Part shown: piece by piece, positions 17,391-26,000 of the stretch
Numbering within the stretch: position 1 is the first letter of the stretch
Layout: each line of letters begins with the position of its first letter
Assembly (NCBI RefSeq): GCF_022698145.1
Contig: NZ_JALDAX010000002.1
Location: 372,001 to 436,000 of the forward strand
Direction of reading: 5' to 3'
DNA from: Streptomyces spinosisporus
GTDB lineage: Bacteria; Actinomycetota; Actinomycetes; Streptomycetales; Streptomycetaceae
DNA: 64,000 bases
Position numbers and translations under genes: made by a program
Notes under the pieces: generated by a model
The model's input: the letters and a program-made list of their open reading frames with translations, nothing else
Databases searched by the model: none
What the model was told of the DNA's origin: nothing

Positions 17391-17396
17391 ACGCTA
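17391..17396 (-). promoter_or_regulatory. -10 element of the cmlR transcription unit
   Basis: TAGCGT on the minus strand fits the actinobacterial TAGnnT consensus, ending 7 bases before the leader ATG. No good -35 is seen 17-18 bases upstream. Confidence 0.45.
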
Positions 17397-17461
17397 CCCC
17401 GCCGAAACCCGTCGCAGCACCTTGGTTTCACGGCCATCGGCATGCGTCACCAACGTCCTGT

Positions 17462-17479
17462 CCTCCTTTCCCCAGGAGG
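17462..17479 (-). terminator. Short hairpin after the thioredoxin-domain gene
   Basis: CCTCCT/AGGAGG stem (17462-17467 and 17474-17479, loop of six) just beyond the stop at 17484 of the minus-strand gene. It separates that gene from the cmlR leader. Modest stem length, no U-tract. Confidence 0.4.
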
Positions 17480-17483
17480 GTTT

Positions 17484-19526
17484 TCAACCACCCAAGGCGG
17501 TGCGCAGGCGCTGCGCGTCCGTGGTCGGGGCGTCGCAGGTGAAGTTGCGGCAGACGTACGCGGTAGGGGTGTCGTCGAGCAGGGGGCGGTCGGTGAGCAG
17601 GGGGAACTCGTCGCTGCCCGCCACGCCCACGGCGACCACCGCGCCCGGCGCGCGGCCCAGAAGTGCCGTGCGGTGCAGGGCCGTTGTCGCCTCGTCGTCC
17701 GGGCCGTGGCCGACGATCGCCACCTCCTTCGGCCCGTCGAGGAGCGCCTCGGCGACCGCGAGCCCCCAGCCGATGAAGCGCGGCACGCGGGGGCCGAGCG
17801 CCTTGACGACGCCCAACGCCCGCTCGGCCGCGGCGCGATGGGGCTGGGCGCCCGTGTGGGCGGCGTAGCCCAGCAGGGCGCCCGCGGCGGCGGACCAGCC
17901 GGACGGCGCGGCGTTGTCGGTGGGGTCCTGCGGCCGGCGGATCAACTGCTCGGCGTCGGCGGCGGTGTCGTAGAGGCTGCCGGTCTCCTCGTCCACGAAG
18001 CGGGTCAGAACATGGTCGAGCAGGAAGCCCGCGAACTCCAGCCAGACGCCCTCGCCGGTGACGGACGCGAGCGCGAGGAAACCCTCGGCGACATCGGCGT
18101 AGTCCTCCAGCACACCGGCGTTGGCGCCCACGCGGCCGTCCTTGCTGGTGCGGGCGAGGCGGGCCTGCTCGTCCAGATGCAGCCGTACGAGAAGGTCGGC
18201 GGCGCCGACCGCGGCCTCGACCAGGTCGGGGCGGTCGAAGTAGGCACCGGTCTCGGCGAGCGCGGCGATCGCGAGGCCGTTCCAGGCGGCGACCACCTTG
18301 TCGTCGCGGCCCGGGGCCGGGCGGTCGCCGCGGGACCGGAGCATCCGCTCCCTGATCCCCTCGATCCTCTTCGCGTCGAACACGCCCTCGCGCTGCGGCA
18401 GTTGCAGCACGGACGCGCCGTGCTCGAAGGTGCCCTGCTCGGTGACCTCGAAGTACTGGGCGGCGAGTTCGGCATCCTCGGCGCCGAGCACCTCGGTCAG
18501 CTGCTGCGGCGTCCACACGTAGTACGCGCCCTCGACGTGCCGGCCCGTCCCGTCGTCACTGTCGGCATCGAGCGCGGAGGCGAACCCGCCCTCACCCGTG
18601 CGCAGTTCACGCACCATGAAGTCGGCGGTCTCCAGCGCCACGCGACGGGCGAGCTCGGAGCCGGTGGTGCGCCACAGGTGGGCGTAGGCCCTGCAGAGCA
18701 GGGCGTTGTCATAGAGCATCTTTTCGAAGTGCGGCACCAGAGGACCACCGGTCCTCGGCGTGAGCACGTACCGGTGAAACCCGCCTCCCACCTGGTCGTA
18801 CAGGCTTGAACGGGCCATCGCGCCGCACAGCCCCTCCGCCATCTCCAGCGCGGCCACGGAACCGGCCCGCGCGTGGTGGCGCAACAGGAACTCGATCACC
18901 ATCGACGGCGGGAACTTGGTGTCTCCCTTGAACCAGCCGCTCGCGGGGTCCATGTCCCGAGTCAGGTGGAGGAGGGCCATGGCCTGGGTCTCGTCGGTGG
19001 GCGTCCCGGCATCCTTGGTGCTCAGCTCACGCGCGGAAAGGTCCTGAGTGATCTTCTCCGCGACTTCTCCCACCTCCTCCCGCCGGCTCGTCCAGGCGTT
19101 GCGCACCCCTTCGAGCACCTGCCGGAAGGACGGCATGCCCTGGCGGGAGGCGGGCGGGAAGTACGTACCGAAGTAGAACGGCTCCCCGTCGGGGGTCATG
19201 AACACGGACATGGGCCAGCCGCCCTGCCCGGTGGCCGCCTGCACGGCCTCCATGTAGACGGCGTCGACGTCGGGCCGCTCCTCGCGGTCGACCTTGACGG
19301 ACACGAAGTGCTCGTTCATGTACGCGGCGGTGTCGTCGTCCTCGAAGGACTCGTGCGCCATGACGTGACACCAGTGGCAAGCGCTGTAGCCGACGCTCAA
19401 GAACACGGGGACATCGCGCCGCCGGGCTTCCTCGAACGCGTCGGTGTCCCAGGGCCACCAGTCGACGGGGTTGTCCGCGTGCTGGAGGAGGTACGGGGAT
19501 GTGGCCTGCGCGAGTCGATTGGGCAT
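17484..19526 (-). CDS. Thioredoxin-domain protein of the YyaL/DUF255 (SPATA20) family
   Basis: 680 aa from ATG 19526, preceded by AAGGATGGGGG. The N-terminal thioredoxin-like domain opens with [26 protein letters not shown] and has [14 protein letters not shown], i.e. a CxxC active site, plus [17 protein letters not shown]. The remaining 500 residues are the alpha/alpha-barrel part resembling N-acylglucosamine 2-epimerases. Family-wide conserved in bacteria and eukaryotes, but the reaction is unknown; a redox or nucleoside-diphosphate-sugar role has been suggested. Frames before ATG lack family similarity. Confidence 0.88.
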   Translation of the reverse strand: MPNRLAQATSPYLLQHADNPVDWWPWDTDAFEEARRRDVPVFLSVGYSACHWCHVMAHESFEDDDTAAYMNEHFVSVKVDREERPDVDAVYMEAVQAATGQGGWPMSVFMTPDGEPFYFGTYFPPASRQGMPSFRQVLEGVRNAWTSRREEVGEVAEKITQDLSARELSTKDAGTPTDETQAMALLHLTRDMDPASGWFKGDTKFPPSMVIEFLLRHHARAGSVAALEMAEGLCGAMARSSLYDQVGGGFHRYVLTPRTGGPLVPHFEKMLYDNALLCRAYAHLWRTTGSELARRVALETADFMVRELRTGEGGFASALDADSDDGTGRHVEGAYYVWTPQQLTEVLGAEDAELAAQYFEVTEQGTFEHGASVLQLPQREGVFDAKRIEGIRERMLRSRGDRPAPGRDDKVVAAWNGLAIAALAETGAYFDRPDLVEAAVGAADLLVRLHLDEQARLARTSKDGRVGANAGVLEDYADVAEGFLALASVTGEGVWLEFAGFLLDHVLTRFVDEETGSLYDTAADAEQLIRRPQDPTDNAAPSGWSAAAGALLGYAAHTGAQPHRAAAERALGVVKALGPRVPRFIGWGLAVAEALLDGPKEVAIVGHGPDDEATTALHRTALLGRAPGAVVAVGVAGSDEFPLLTDRPLLDDTPTAYVCRNFTCDAPTTDAQRLRTALGG

Positions 19527-19647
19527 GCCCCCATCCTTGCGCACCCACCTCCGCCCTGCCCATGCGCCACGGGGCAGCGTACGAACGATCCGAAAGAGGC
19601 ATAACCGGATGTGACCGAGGTTCGAAGGCCGGCCACGCTCCGCGAAC

Positions 19648-21309
19648 TCACCTCCCGCTGATGACGTCCTTCTTCGACAGCCAGTCGAACTCAAGGCGTT
19701 CCACGATCGGCGCGTGATCGCCCTGCCGTGCCGCGGGCTTGACCGTGACGCCCCTCTTCCCGAGGGCGCACTTCAGAAGCATCCGCTTGTCCGCCATGTC
19801 CGCCGCTTCCCACGCCTGGCGAAGGGTGCCGATCTGGGTGAGGGGCGAGAGATCTGTCTCCGCGTCCAACGCCTCAAGAGTCGCGATGGTGCTCTCCATG
19901 ACGGCGCGTTGCCCTTCGCTCAGCTCCTCGAAGCGTTGCTCGTCCATCTTCCCGTACACGTAGAAGTCGTCTTCGAGCTTCTTCACGCGCTGCTGTACCG
20001 CCTCAAGAGCCCTCTGGGCCTCATCCTTCCTCGCCTGCGTTTCGGGGTCCGCGAAGGCGAACCACCGGCGGGCGATCTCGATGACCACCGGGTCACCGGG
20101 CTCAAGGGCCGCGATGTGGTCCACCCAAGCCTGTCCGACCGCACAGTCGATGCGGTCGGCGAGGGTGACCACTCCCTGGCAGATCGACTTGCCCCGTGTC
20201 TGCCGGACCTCGCATCGGTAGCGTCCACCGCGGTGGCTCATCGAGCCGCCACAGGGTTCGAGTTCGCCCGTGCCGTTCTTGTCCCGCAGCCGCCCGCACC
20301 GGTAGCTCCCCGTCCCCAAGTACTTGGCTCCCGGCTTCCCCTTGGCCCACCGCTCGTTGGTCCGCTCTGCGATGAGGGCCTTGATGTGGAACCACTCGCT
20401 CGGCGTCACCACTCCCACGCCGCACATGAGGACTTCGCCCTTCTCGTTGCGCAGCGGCTCGCCATATCCCTCCCAACTGTCCAAAGGGTTGCCGTGCTCG
20501 TCCGTCCTGCGCCGCCTGACCGGGACCATGCCCGCGAAGAGCGGGGACTGAGCGAGCTTGCTCACCGCCGTGGGCGACCAGGTGGCACCGCTCCGGGTCC
20601 GGTACCCCTCCTCATTGAGTTGGTGGGCCGTGTCCTTGGTCGTCTTCTTGTCGAGCAGGAGATCCGCCAGCCTGCGCGCTGTGCCGTATTCGTCAGGATG
20701 GGGTTCGACCTTGCCGCTTCCGGGGGCACTGTAGAGACCGAACGGCGGCCTCCCGGTTCCTCTTCGGCCTTCCGCCTTGTGGGCGTCATGGCCGATCTTC
20801 ACGCGCCTCGCGGTGTCCCTCGCTTCCTCCCTGGCGCGTTCGCTCAGGATCGCGAAGACCATGCGGCCGCCCTGTGACGAGTCCAGCCCTTCGCAAACGG
20901 AGACGAGCCGCGACTGCCGGCGGTCGAACTCGTCGAGCATCCGGCCCACCGCCCCCATGCCGCGTCGGTCGAAGCGGTCCGTCTTCCAGACACCGAGCGT
21001 CTTGGCCTTGCCGTCCATGATCGCTTGCGTGGCCTTCTCGAACTCCCTGCGCCGCACGTAGGTCTTGGAAGCCGAGAGTTGCTCGAACCAGACGTGCCGG
21101 ATCTGCAGCCCGTTCGCCTGCGCCCAGCGCACCACGTCTCGCAGATGCCCTCGCAGCGTGGCCAGGTCTTCCCTCTTGTTGCTGCGTCGCAGGTAGGCAT
21201 CCATCAGGCCGGTCGGATCCGCCGTCACAGGCTTGTGCAACCCCAGGATTTCCAGTTCCTCCGGGCTGAACCCCAACCCGACGAGCGTCGCGTGATCCTC
21301 GCGCACCAC
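19648..21309 (-). CDS. Large serine recombinase (phage/ICE-type integrase), apparently alone
   Basis: 553 aa, GTG start with GAGGGGG close upstream. N-terminal resolvase domain: [15 protein letters not shown] carries the nucleophile S43, then [36 protein letters not shown], and [24 protein letters not shown]. Next come the recombinase domain ([10 protein letters not shown] ... [18 protein letters not shown]), a zinc ribbon with Cys near [24 protein letters not shown], and a coiled-coil region ([20 protein letters not shown]). All parts of an active large serine integrase are present. No other phage or element genes flank it. Neighbour 19526 starts only 122 bp downstream. Confidence 0.92.
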   Translation of the reverse strand: MVREDHATLVGLGFSPEELEILGLHKPVTADPTGLMDAYLRRSNKREDLATLRGHLRDVVRWAQANGLQIRHVWFEQLSASKTYVRRREFEKATQAIMDGKAKTLGVWKTDRFDRRGMGAVGRMLDEFDRRQSRLVSVCEGLDSSQGGRMVFAILSERAREEARDTARRVKIGHDAHKAEGRRGTGRPPFGLYSAPGSGKVEPHPDEYGTARRLADLLLDKKTTKDTAHQLNEEGYRTRSGATWSPTAVSKLAQSPLFAGMVPVRRRRTDEHGNPLDSWEGYGEPLRNEKGEVLMCGVGVVTPSEWFHIKALIAERTNERWAKGKPGAKYLGTGSYRCGRLRDKNGTGELEPCGGSMSHRGGRYRCEVRQTRGKSICQGVVTLADRIDCAVGQAWVDHIAALEPGDPVVIEIARRWFAFADPETQARKDEAQRALEAVQQRVKKLEDDFYVYGKMDEQRFEELSEGQRAVMESTIATLEALDAETDLSPLTQIGTLRQAWEAADMADKRMLLKCALGKRGVTVKPAARQGDHAPIVERLEFDWLSKKDVISGR

Positions 21310-21321
21310 AACCCCCTCTGT

Positions 21322-21388
21322 TCCAAGGGGACATGGTAGGAAGAAATGGACCTTGGAGAGCTGGTTTCACAAAGTGGGGCACAACCAG
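21322..21388. other. Two nested inverted repeats upstream of the serine recombinase, possible att or promoter region
   Basis: TCCAAGG (21322-21328) pairs with CCTTGGA (21351-21357), and CTGGTT (21361-21366) pairs with AACCAG (21383-21388). The stretch 21310-21440 is AT-richer than its surroundings. Serine-integrase sites are short imperfect palindromes often next to the integrase gene. No second copy of a core was found near 19527-19647, so the att assignment is weak. Confidence 0.25.
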
Positions 21389-21447
21389 TCACGGTCGAAG
21401 CAGTAGCGGACGAAACCGCCGCCGAGCTGGTCATATATGCCGCCGCG

Positions 21448-22095
21448 TCAGCCTGCTGGGCGGCCCCGCGTACCGGTGAGGTGTACCGCCGGTGGGAGTG
21501 GGGTCTTGTGCGGGCAGTTGGTGATGGCCTGGATCAGGAGGGCGGCGAAGCGGCGGGAGGCGGCCAATTGGGTGGTGGGGGAGGTGAGTTGGATGCCCTT
21601 GTTGGCCAGGAGCATGAGGATGAGGTCGTCGGGTTCGAAGTCGGGGCGCAGGTGGCCGGTCAGTTTGGCGCGGCGGGCCAGGTCGGCGATGGTGGCGAGG
21701 ATGCGGTCGCGGCCGGTGACCACGGTGATGGCGCGGGGGTAGGCCGACAGGAAGGCCTCGGTGAAGCCGCGGTCGCGGGCGTGCAGTTCGCAGATGTTCT
21801 CGATGACCTGGCACAGGCCGCGCCACGGATCGGGGTCGGCACTGGCCCGGTCGACGATGTCCTGGCAGGCGCGGAGCTGGTCGGCGAAGGCGGCGGTGAC
21901 CAACGCCTCCTTGGTCGGGAAGTGCCGGTAGAGGGTGGCCGGGCCGACGCCGGCGCGCCGTGCGATCTCCCGGGTCGGGACGGTCAGGCCCTCCTGGGAG
22001 AACACGGCGCGTGCCGCCTCCAGGAGCCGGTCCCGGTTGTCCCGGGCGTCCGCCCGCAAAGGGTGGGGTGTGGAGTGAGGCAATTCCTGCGTCAT
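21448..22095 (-). CDS. TetR-family regulator
   Basis: 215 aa. HTH region NRDRLLEAARAVFSQEGLTVPTREIARRAGVGPATLYRHFPTKEALVTAAF, then a TetR C-terminal helical domain of the SCO/YxaF-like type (CQVIENICELHARDRGFTEAFLSAYP). Divergent from the quinone oxidoreductase at 22222. The gap holds a 20-bp palindrome that it very probably binds, so it would repress itself and the reductase. Confidence 0.9.
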   Translation of the reverse strand: MTQELPHSTPHPLRADARDNRDRLLEAARAVFSQEGLTVPTREIARRAGVGPATLYRHFPTKEALVTAAFADQLRACQDIVDRASADPDPWRGLCQVIENICELHARDRGFTEAFLSAYPRAITVVTGRDRILATIADLARRAKLTGHLRPDFEPDDLILMLLANKGIQLTSPTTQLAASRRFAALLIQAITNCPHKTPLPPAVHLTGTRGRPAG

Positions 22096-22112
22096 GCTTT
22101 TACTTTAGGTTA

Positions 22113-22132
22113 AACGGACGGGGGCGTCCGTT
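22113..22132. promoter_or_regulatory. TetR operator palindrome in divergent promoter
   Basis: AACGGACG-GGGG-CGTCCGTT (22113-22132): 8-bp arms around four G, centred between the TetR start (22095) and the reductase start (22222). An additional half site GCGTCCG follows at 22134. Confidence 0.65.
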
Positions 22133-22221
22133 AGCGTCCGGGCAGATCGCGTCCCGTGTGCGTGACGTGCGGTCGGCGCGGGATGCGCTGCGGGACCTGA
22201 AGCCTGTGGAGGCACGTTCCC

Positions 22222-23184
22222 GTGAAGGCCGTACAGATCCAGACGTTCGGAGCGCCTGAGGGGCTGGTCCTGGTCGACCTGCCGGCGCCCGTCCCCGCCG
22301 CGGGCGAGGTACTGATCGCTGTGGAGGCGGTCGGGGTCGCAGGTGTCGATGTCCTGATCCGCAGGGGGGCGCTGGCCGCGTACGGCTTCACGGAGGGGTT
22401 CATCGCGGGCAGTGAGGTGGCGGGTCGGGTCACGGCCGTCGGCAATGGGGTGGACGAAGAGTGGCTCGGTCGCCCGGTGTGGGCCTTCACCGGTACCGGC
22501 GGAGGCTACGTGGAGCAGGCGGCCGTACCGCTGGAGCAGGTGCTGCCGCTGCCCGCGGGTCTGTCGCCGGCCGACGCGGTCACGGTCGGCAGCTCCGGTG
22601 CCGTGGCCCACTTCGGCCTGGCGCAGGCCCGTTTCGTCCCGGGAGAGGCGGTGCTGGTGCGCGGGGCGGCGGGCAGCATCGGCGTCATGGCGGTGCAGTT
22701 GGCGGCGCGGCAGGGCGCCCGCGCGGTGGCGGTCACCACGTCGTCGGCCGAGCGCGGCAAGCGTCTGCGCGACCTGGGCGCGACGCACGTCCTGGACCGC
22801 TCCGGCCAGGGCGACCCCGACGCCCCGAACGGCTACGACGTGATCGTCGACATCGTCGGCGGCGAGGCCATGCCGTCGTTCTTCGACCTGCTCAACCCCA
22901 ACGGGCGCATGGTGGCGGTCGGAGTCGTGGGCGGACAGCCGCCCGCGGACTTCGGTACGACGCTGATGGCGCAGTTCCAGAAGTCGATCTCGTTCGCCAC
23001 TTTCAGCGCGGCCACGATCGGCACGGCGGACCTGCAGGCCGTGCGCCGGGAGCAGTTCGAGGCCGTGGCCCGCGGTGACCTCGGCGCGGTAGTGCACGAG
23101 GTGCTCCCGCTGGACCAAGTCGCCCTGGCGCACCGGAAGATGGACAGCGGTGAGGTCTTCGGCCGGATCGTGCTCACGCCCTGA
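22222..23184 (+). CDS. NADPH:quinone oxidoreductase / zinc-less medium-chain reductase
   Basis: 320 aa. MDR superfamily: MKAVQIQTFGAPEGLVLVDLP at the start, AGSEVAGRV, and nucleotide fold GAAGSIGVMAVQLAARQGARAV. Structural and catalytic zinc cysteines are absent, as in QOR-type enzymes. It reduces quinones or enones with NADPH. GGAGG lies upstream of the ATG (21-base leader copy TGTGGAGGCACG). The 3-prime end forms the left arm of a terminator hairpin. Likely a detoxification enzyme under control of the divergent TetR. Confidence 0.88.
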   Translation: MKAVQIQTFGAPEGLVLVDLPAPVPAAGEVLIAVEAVGVAGVDVLIRRGALAAYGFTEGFIAGSEVAGRVTAVGNGVDEEWLGRPVWAFTGTGGGYVEQAAVPLEQVLPLPAGLSPADAVTVGSSGAVAHFGLAQARFVPGEAVLVRGAAGSIGVMAVQLAARQGARAVAVTTSSAERGKRLRDLGATHVLDRSGQGDPDAPNGYDVIVDIVGGEAMPSFFDLLNPNGRMVAVGVVGGQPPADFGTTLMAQFQKSISFATFSAATIGTADLQAVRREQFEAVARGDLGAVVHEVLPLDQVALAHRKMDSGEVFGRIVLTP

Positions 23185-23200
23185 TCGGCCGAAGACCTCA
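23151..23200. terminator. 15-bp perfect stem terminator between convergent genes
   Basis: TGAGGTCTTCGGCCG (23151-23165) and CGGCCGAAGACCTCA (23186-23200) form a 15-bp stem with a 20-base loop. The left arm lies in the last codons of the quinone oxidoreductase and the loop contains its stop. It can serve both the reductase and the monooxygenase gene ending at 23218. Confidence 0.85.
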
Positions 23201-23217
23201 TCCGGCGGCCGCGGCTG

Positions 23218-24438
23218 TCATGCCAGGCGCGCGGGCTCGGGCAGCGTGAGTGCGGAGTGGGCCGGTTTCCCGTCCGACGAGGGCATGGCGCCGAGGCCGC
23301 GCAGCCTGTCGTTGCGCTGTCGCAGGGCCTGGGCGGTGGTGGGGAAGAGCGTGGCGCCGCCCGCGCCGACCAGCTGCTGGTTCGCGGTCACGAAGGCCCG
23401 GGTGTCGCGTTCGTAGGCGGCGAGGCCCGTGGCGTGGTCCCGGTCCGCGAGGGAGCGGGCGAGCATGTACGCGCCGACGAGGGCGAGGCTGGTGCCCTGT
23501 CCGGTGAGGAACGACGGCGCGTACGCGGCGTCGCCGACCAGCGCGACCCGGCCGTCGGACCAGTGGGGCATACGGATCTGGCCGACGGCGTCGAAGAACA
23601 GGTCCTGCGCGTCACGCGCGGCGGCCAGCATGCCCGGGACCTCCCAGCCGGTGTCGGCGAACACCTCGGCGAGCAGGGCGCGTTGCGCCTGCGGGTCACG
23701 GAACGCGTGGAGCGGGGGTTCGGGCCGGGCGAAGTTCAGGAAGGCGTGCACCTCGTCGTCGTCCCCCGCGGCGTAGAGTGCCGCGGCCCGGCCCGGGCTG
23801 TTCCACATCACGGTCTCGTGGGACAGCCCGAAGGTGTTGCGCATGGTGAAGACGGCGAAGCAGTAGCCGAGGTAGTGGTGGAAGGGCTCTTCGGGGCCGA
23901 ACAGCAGCTGGCGGGTGTGCGAGTGCATGCCGTCCGCGCCGATCACCAGGTCGAAGGTACGGCCGCCGCCCCCGCGGAAGGTGACGTCGACCCCATGTTC
24001 GCAGTGTTCGAGGGTGTCGATGGAGTCGTCGAACAGGAACTCCACGTCTTCGCGGACCGCCGTGTACAGGGCGTCGGTCAGGTCACCGCGCCGCACCTCC
24101 AGGTCCCGTCCCGCGACACCGCCGGTGACGGAGTGGGGGTGCAGGGAGGTCACTTCGGTGCCGTCCCCTTCGAGGAAGGTCAGCCGGCGCAGGTCGATGT
24201 GGGCGTCCCGCAGCCGTGGCAGGAGGCCCATCCTGCGGACGACGTCCAGTGCGGTGCCGCGGACGTCGATGGGGTAGCCGCCGCTGCGCGGTGCGGCCGC
24301 CTTCTCGACGACGGTGACGGCGTATCCGTAGCGGTTCAGCCAGTACGCGAGGGCGGGGCCCGCGATGCTGGCGCCGGATATCAGGACCGTGCGCGCCCGC
24401 GTGCCGCGGATGGCCGTCAACTGGTCGATGGGGTTCAT
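23218..24438 (-). CDS. FAD-dependent monooxygenase (PHBH/TetX-like)
   Basis: 406 aa from ATG 24438, which overlaps the MFS stop by four bases (24435-24438). Class A flavin monooxygenase: VLISGASIAGPALAYWL dinucleotide fold, VIGADGMHSHTR with the DG motif, and RVALVGDAAYAPSFLTGQGTSLALVGA with the GD motif. TetX and rifampicin or other antibiotic hydroxylases share this build. With the upstream efflux gene it could form a modify-and-export resistance or tailoring pair. A much longer open frame continues upstream but is antisense shadow. Confidence 0.88.
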   Translation of the reverse strand: MNPIDQLTAIRGTRARTVLISGASIAGPALAYWLNRYGYAVTVVEKAAAPRSGGYPIDVRGTALDVVRRMGLLPRLRDAHIDLRRLTFLEGDGTEVTSLHPHSVTGGVAGRDLEVRRGDLTDALYTAVREDVEFLFDDSIDTLEHCEHGVDVTFRGGGGRTFDLVIGADGMHSHTRQLLFGPEEPFHHYLGYCFAVFTMRNTFGLSHETVMWNSPGRAAALYAAGDDDEVHAFLNFARPEPPLHAFRDPQAQRALLAEVFADTGWEVPGMLAAARDAQDLFFDAVGQIRMPHWSDGRVALVGDAAYAPSFLTGQGTSLALVGAYMLARSLADRDHATGLAAYERDTRAFVTANQQLVGAGGATLFPTTAQALRQRNDRLRGLGAMPSSDGKPAHSALTLPEPARLA

Positions 24439-25862
24439 GACTTGGCTTCTCCTTGCTGCATGGGTGTGTGCGCGGATCGGTGCAGGGTGCGGACGACGAG
24501 CAGGCACAGCGCCGCTACGACGCCGGCGATCAGGAAGCCGGTGACGAAGGCGGATTCGGCCGGTACGTCGGACCCGGAAGGTGTTCCGGCGGTGAGGAGC
24601 GCGCCGCCGAGCATCCCGCCGACGGCGGAGCCCAGGACGCGGGTCACGAGGATCAGGCTGGTGGCGATGCCGGTGTCGCTCTCGTCGACGGAGGAGGCGA
24701 TGCTCGTCACCATGGCCGTCACGCACAGGCCGTTGGCGAGCGCGATCAGTGTCTTGCCGACGACGATGTGCCAGATCTCGCTGTGGACGGCCGACAGGGC
24801 GAGCAGGGCGACGGCCATCATGACGGCCGCGGTGGTGACCACGGCCCGCGGGCCGAAGCGCCGCTCCCCGATCCCGCCGACCGGCCCGGCCAGTGTGGCG
24901 GCGAGGGCGCCGGGCAGCAGGATGAGGCCGATCTCGGTGGGTCCGGCCCCGAATCCGTATCCGTCGCCGGACACGTCGAGCAGTTGCGGTACGAGGTAGA
25001 TCCCCATCGCGGTGCCGAGGCAGATCACGAAGGTCACCACGCACGACTTCCAGATCACGGGCCGGGCGAGCATGCGCAGGTCGATCATCGGGGCGCTCGC
25101 GCGGCGTTCGACGGCGATCCACCCGGTCACGAAGGCGGCCAGAACGACCAGGAGGGCGCCGAACACGAGGGGTTGTGAGCCGGCCTCGGGTGTCACCCCG
25201 AGGCCGAGCATGAGCGTGACGAGGATGCCGCTCAGGAGCAGCAGGCCGGGCCAGTCGATCCCGGCGCCGTGGGACCGGCCCGGCTCGTCGGACGGCATCA
25301 GCCTGTTCACCAGCAGGGTGCATCCGATGACGGCGCACGTCGGCACCGCGAACATCCAGTGCCGGGAGAGGGATTCCGCCACGGGCCCGGCCGACAGCAG
25401 TCCGACCATCGAGCCGCCCACGAACATGCCGCTGACCAGTCCGATGGCCGCCTTCGACGCTCCTGCGGGCAGGTGTTTGCGCACCACGATGAACGACAGG
25501 GGCAGCGCGCCCACCATCGCCCCTTGCAGGATCTGACCGATCAGCAGCACCGGCAGGTTGGGCGCGAGGGCGGACACCAGACCCCCGGCCGAGACGACCG
25601 CCATGAGCCGGATCAGGATGCGCTTTCCGCCGTAGCGGTCGCCCAACTTGCCCGCGACCGGGGTGATGAGCGCGCCGGTGACGGCGAGCACGATGTTCAG
25701 GAGCGCCCCTTCGGCCGGACTCATGTCCAACTCGCGCTGCAGCAGCGGGAGCGTGGGCGAGACGACCGACTCCAGGGCGCCGGTGGAGACGGCCAGCATG
25801 CCGAGGGCGGCGACGGCGGGCTTTCCCATACGGACGGGGGGAGCCAGGGTGGTCGTGGTCAT
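24435..25862 (-). CDS. MFS transporter, DHA2-type multidrug exporter
   Basis: 475 aa, about 14 spans. Motifs: LPLLQRELDMSPAEGALLNIVLAVTGALITPVAGKLGDRYGGKRILI with motif A, GALPLSFIVVRKHLP, and a C-terminal Arg/His-rich tail. It has the 14-TM pattern, though helix 1 (ALESVVSPTLPLL) differs from the usual DxTxVNVALP. Operon with the flavin monooxygenase by a 4-base overlap. The 138 bp upstream (25863-26000) contain no ORF; a candidate ribosome site GGAAAGGAC precedes the ATG. Confidence 0.88.
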   Translation of the reverse strand: MTTTTLAPPVRMGKPAVAALGMLAVSTGALESVVSPTLPLLQRELDMSPAEGALLNIVLAVTGALITPVAGKLGDRYGGKRILIRLMAVVSAGGLVSALAPNLPVLLIGQILQGAMVGALPLSFIVVRKHLPAGASKAAIGLVSGMFVGGSMVGLLSAGPVAESLSRHWMFAVPTCAVIGCTLLVNRLMPSDEPGRSHGAGIDWPGLLLLSGILVTLMLGLGVTPEAGSQPLVFGALLVVLAAFVTGWIAVERRASAPMIDLRMLARPVIWKSCVVTFVICLGTAMGIYLVPQLLDVSGDGYGFGAGPTEIGLILLPGALAATLAGPVGGIGERRFGPRAVVTTAAVMMAVALLALSAVHSEIWHIVVGKTLIALANGLCVTAMVTSIASSVDESDTGIATSLILVTRVLGSAVGGMLGGALLTAGTPSGSDVPAESAFVTGFLIAGVVAALCLLVVRTLHRSAHTPMQQGEAKS

Positions 25863-26000
25863 GGGCGTCCTTTCCGTTGCTGAAGGGTGAGTTGGGGGGC
25901 GGCCGGTCGCGCGCGGTGCCGGCGCCTGCGCCCCAGGGCCAGGGCGTAGGTGGACACGCGGGAGGAGGCGTGGGCCCGGCTCCCGTCCCGTGGCCCGGGG

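Noticed and set aside
19527..19647. attL-type duplicate of the region upstream of the serine recombinase
   Set aside because: Only trivial similarity (GCATAACC versus GCACAACC) was seen; not enough for an att core.
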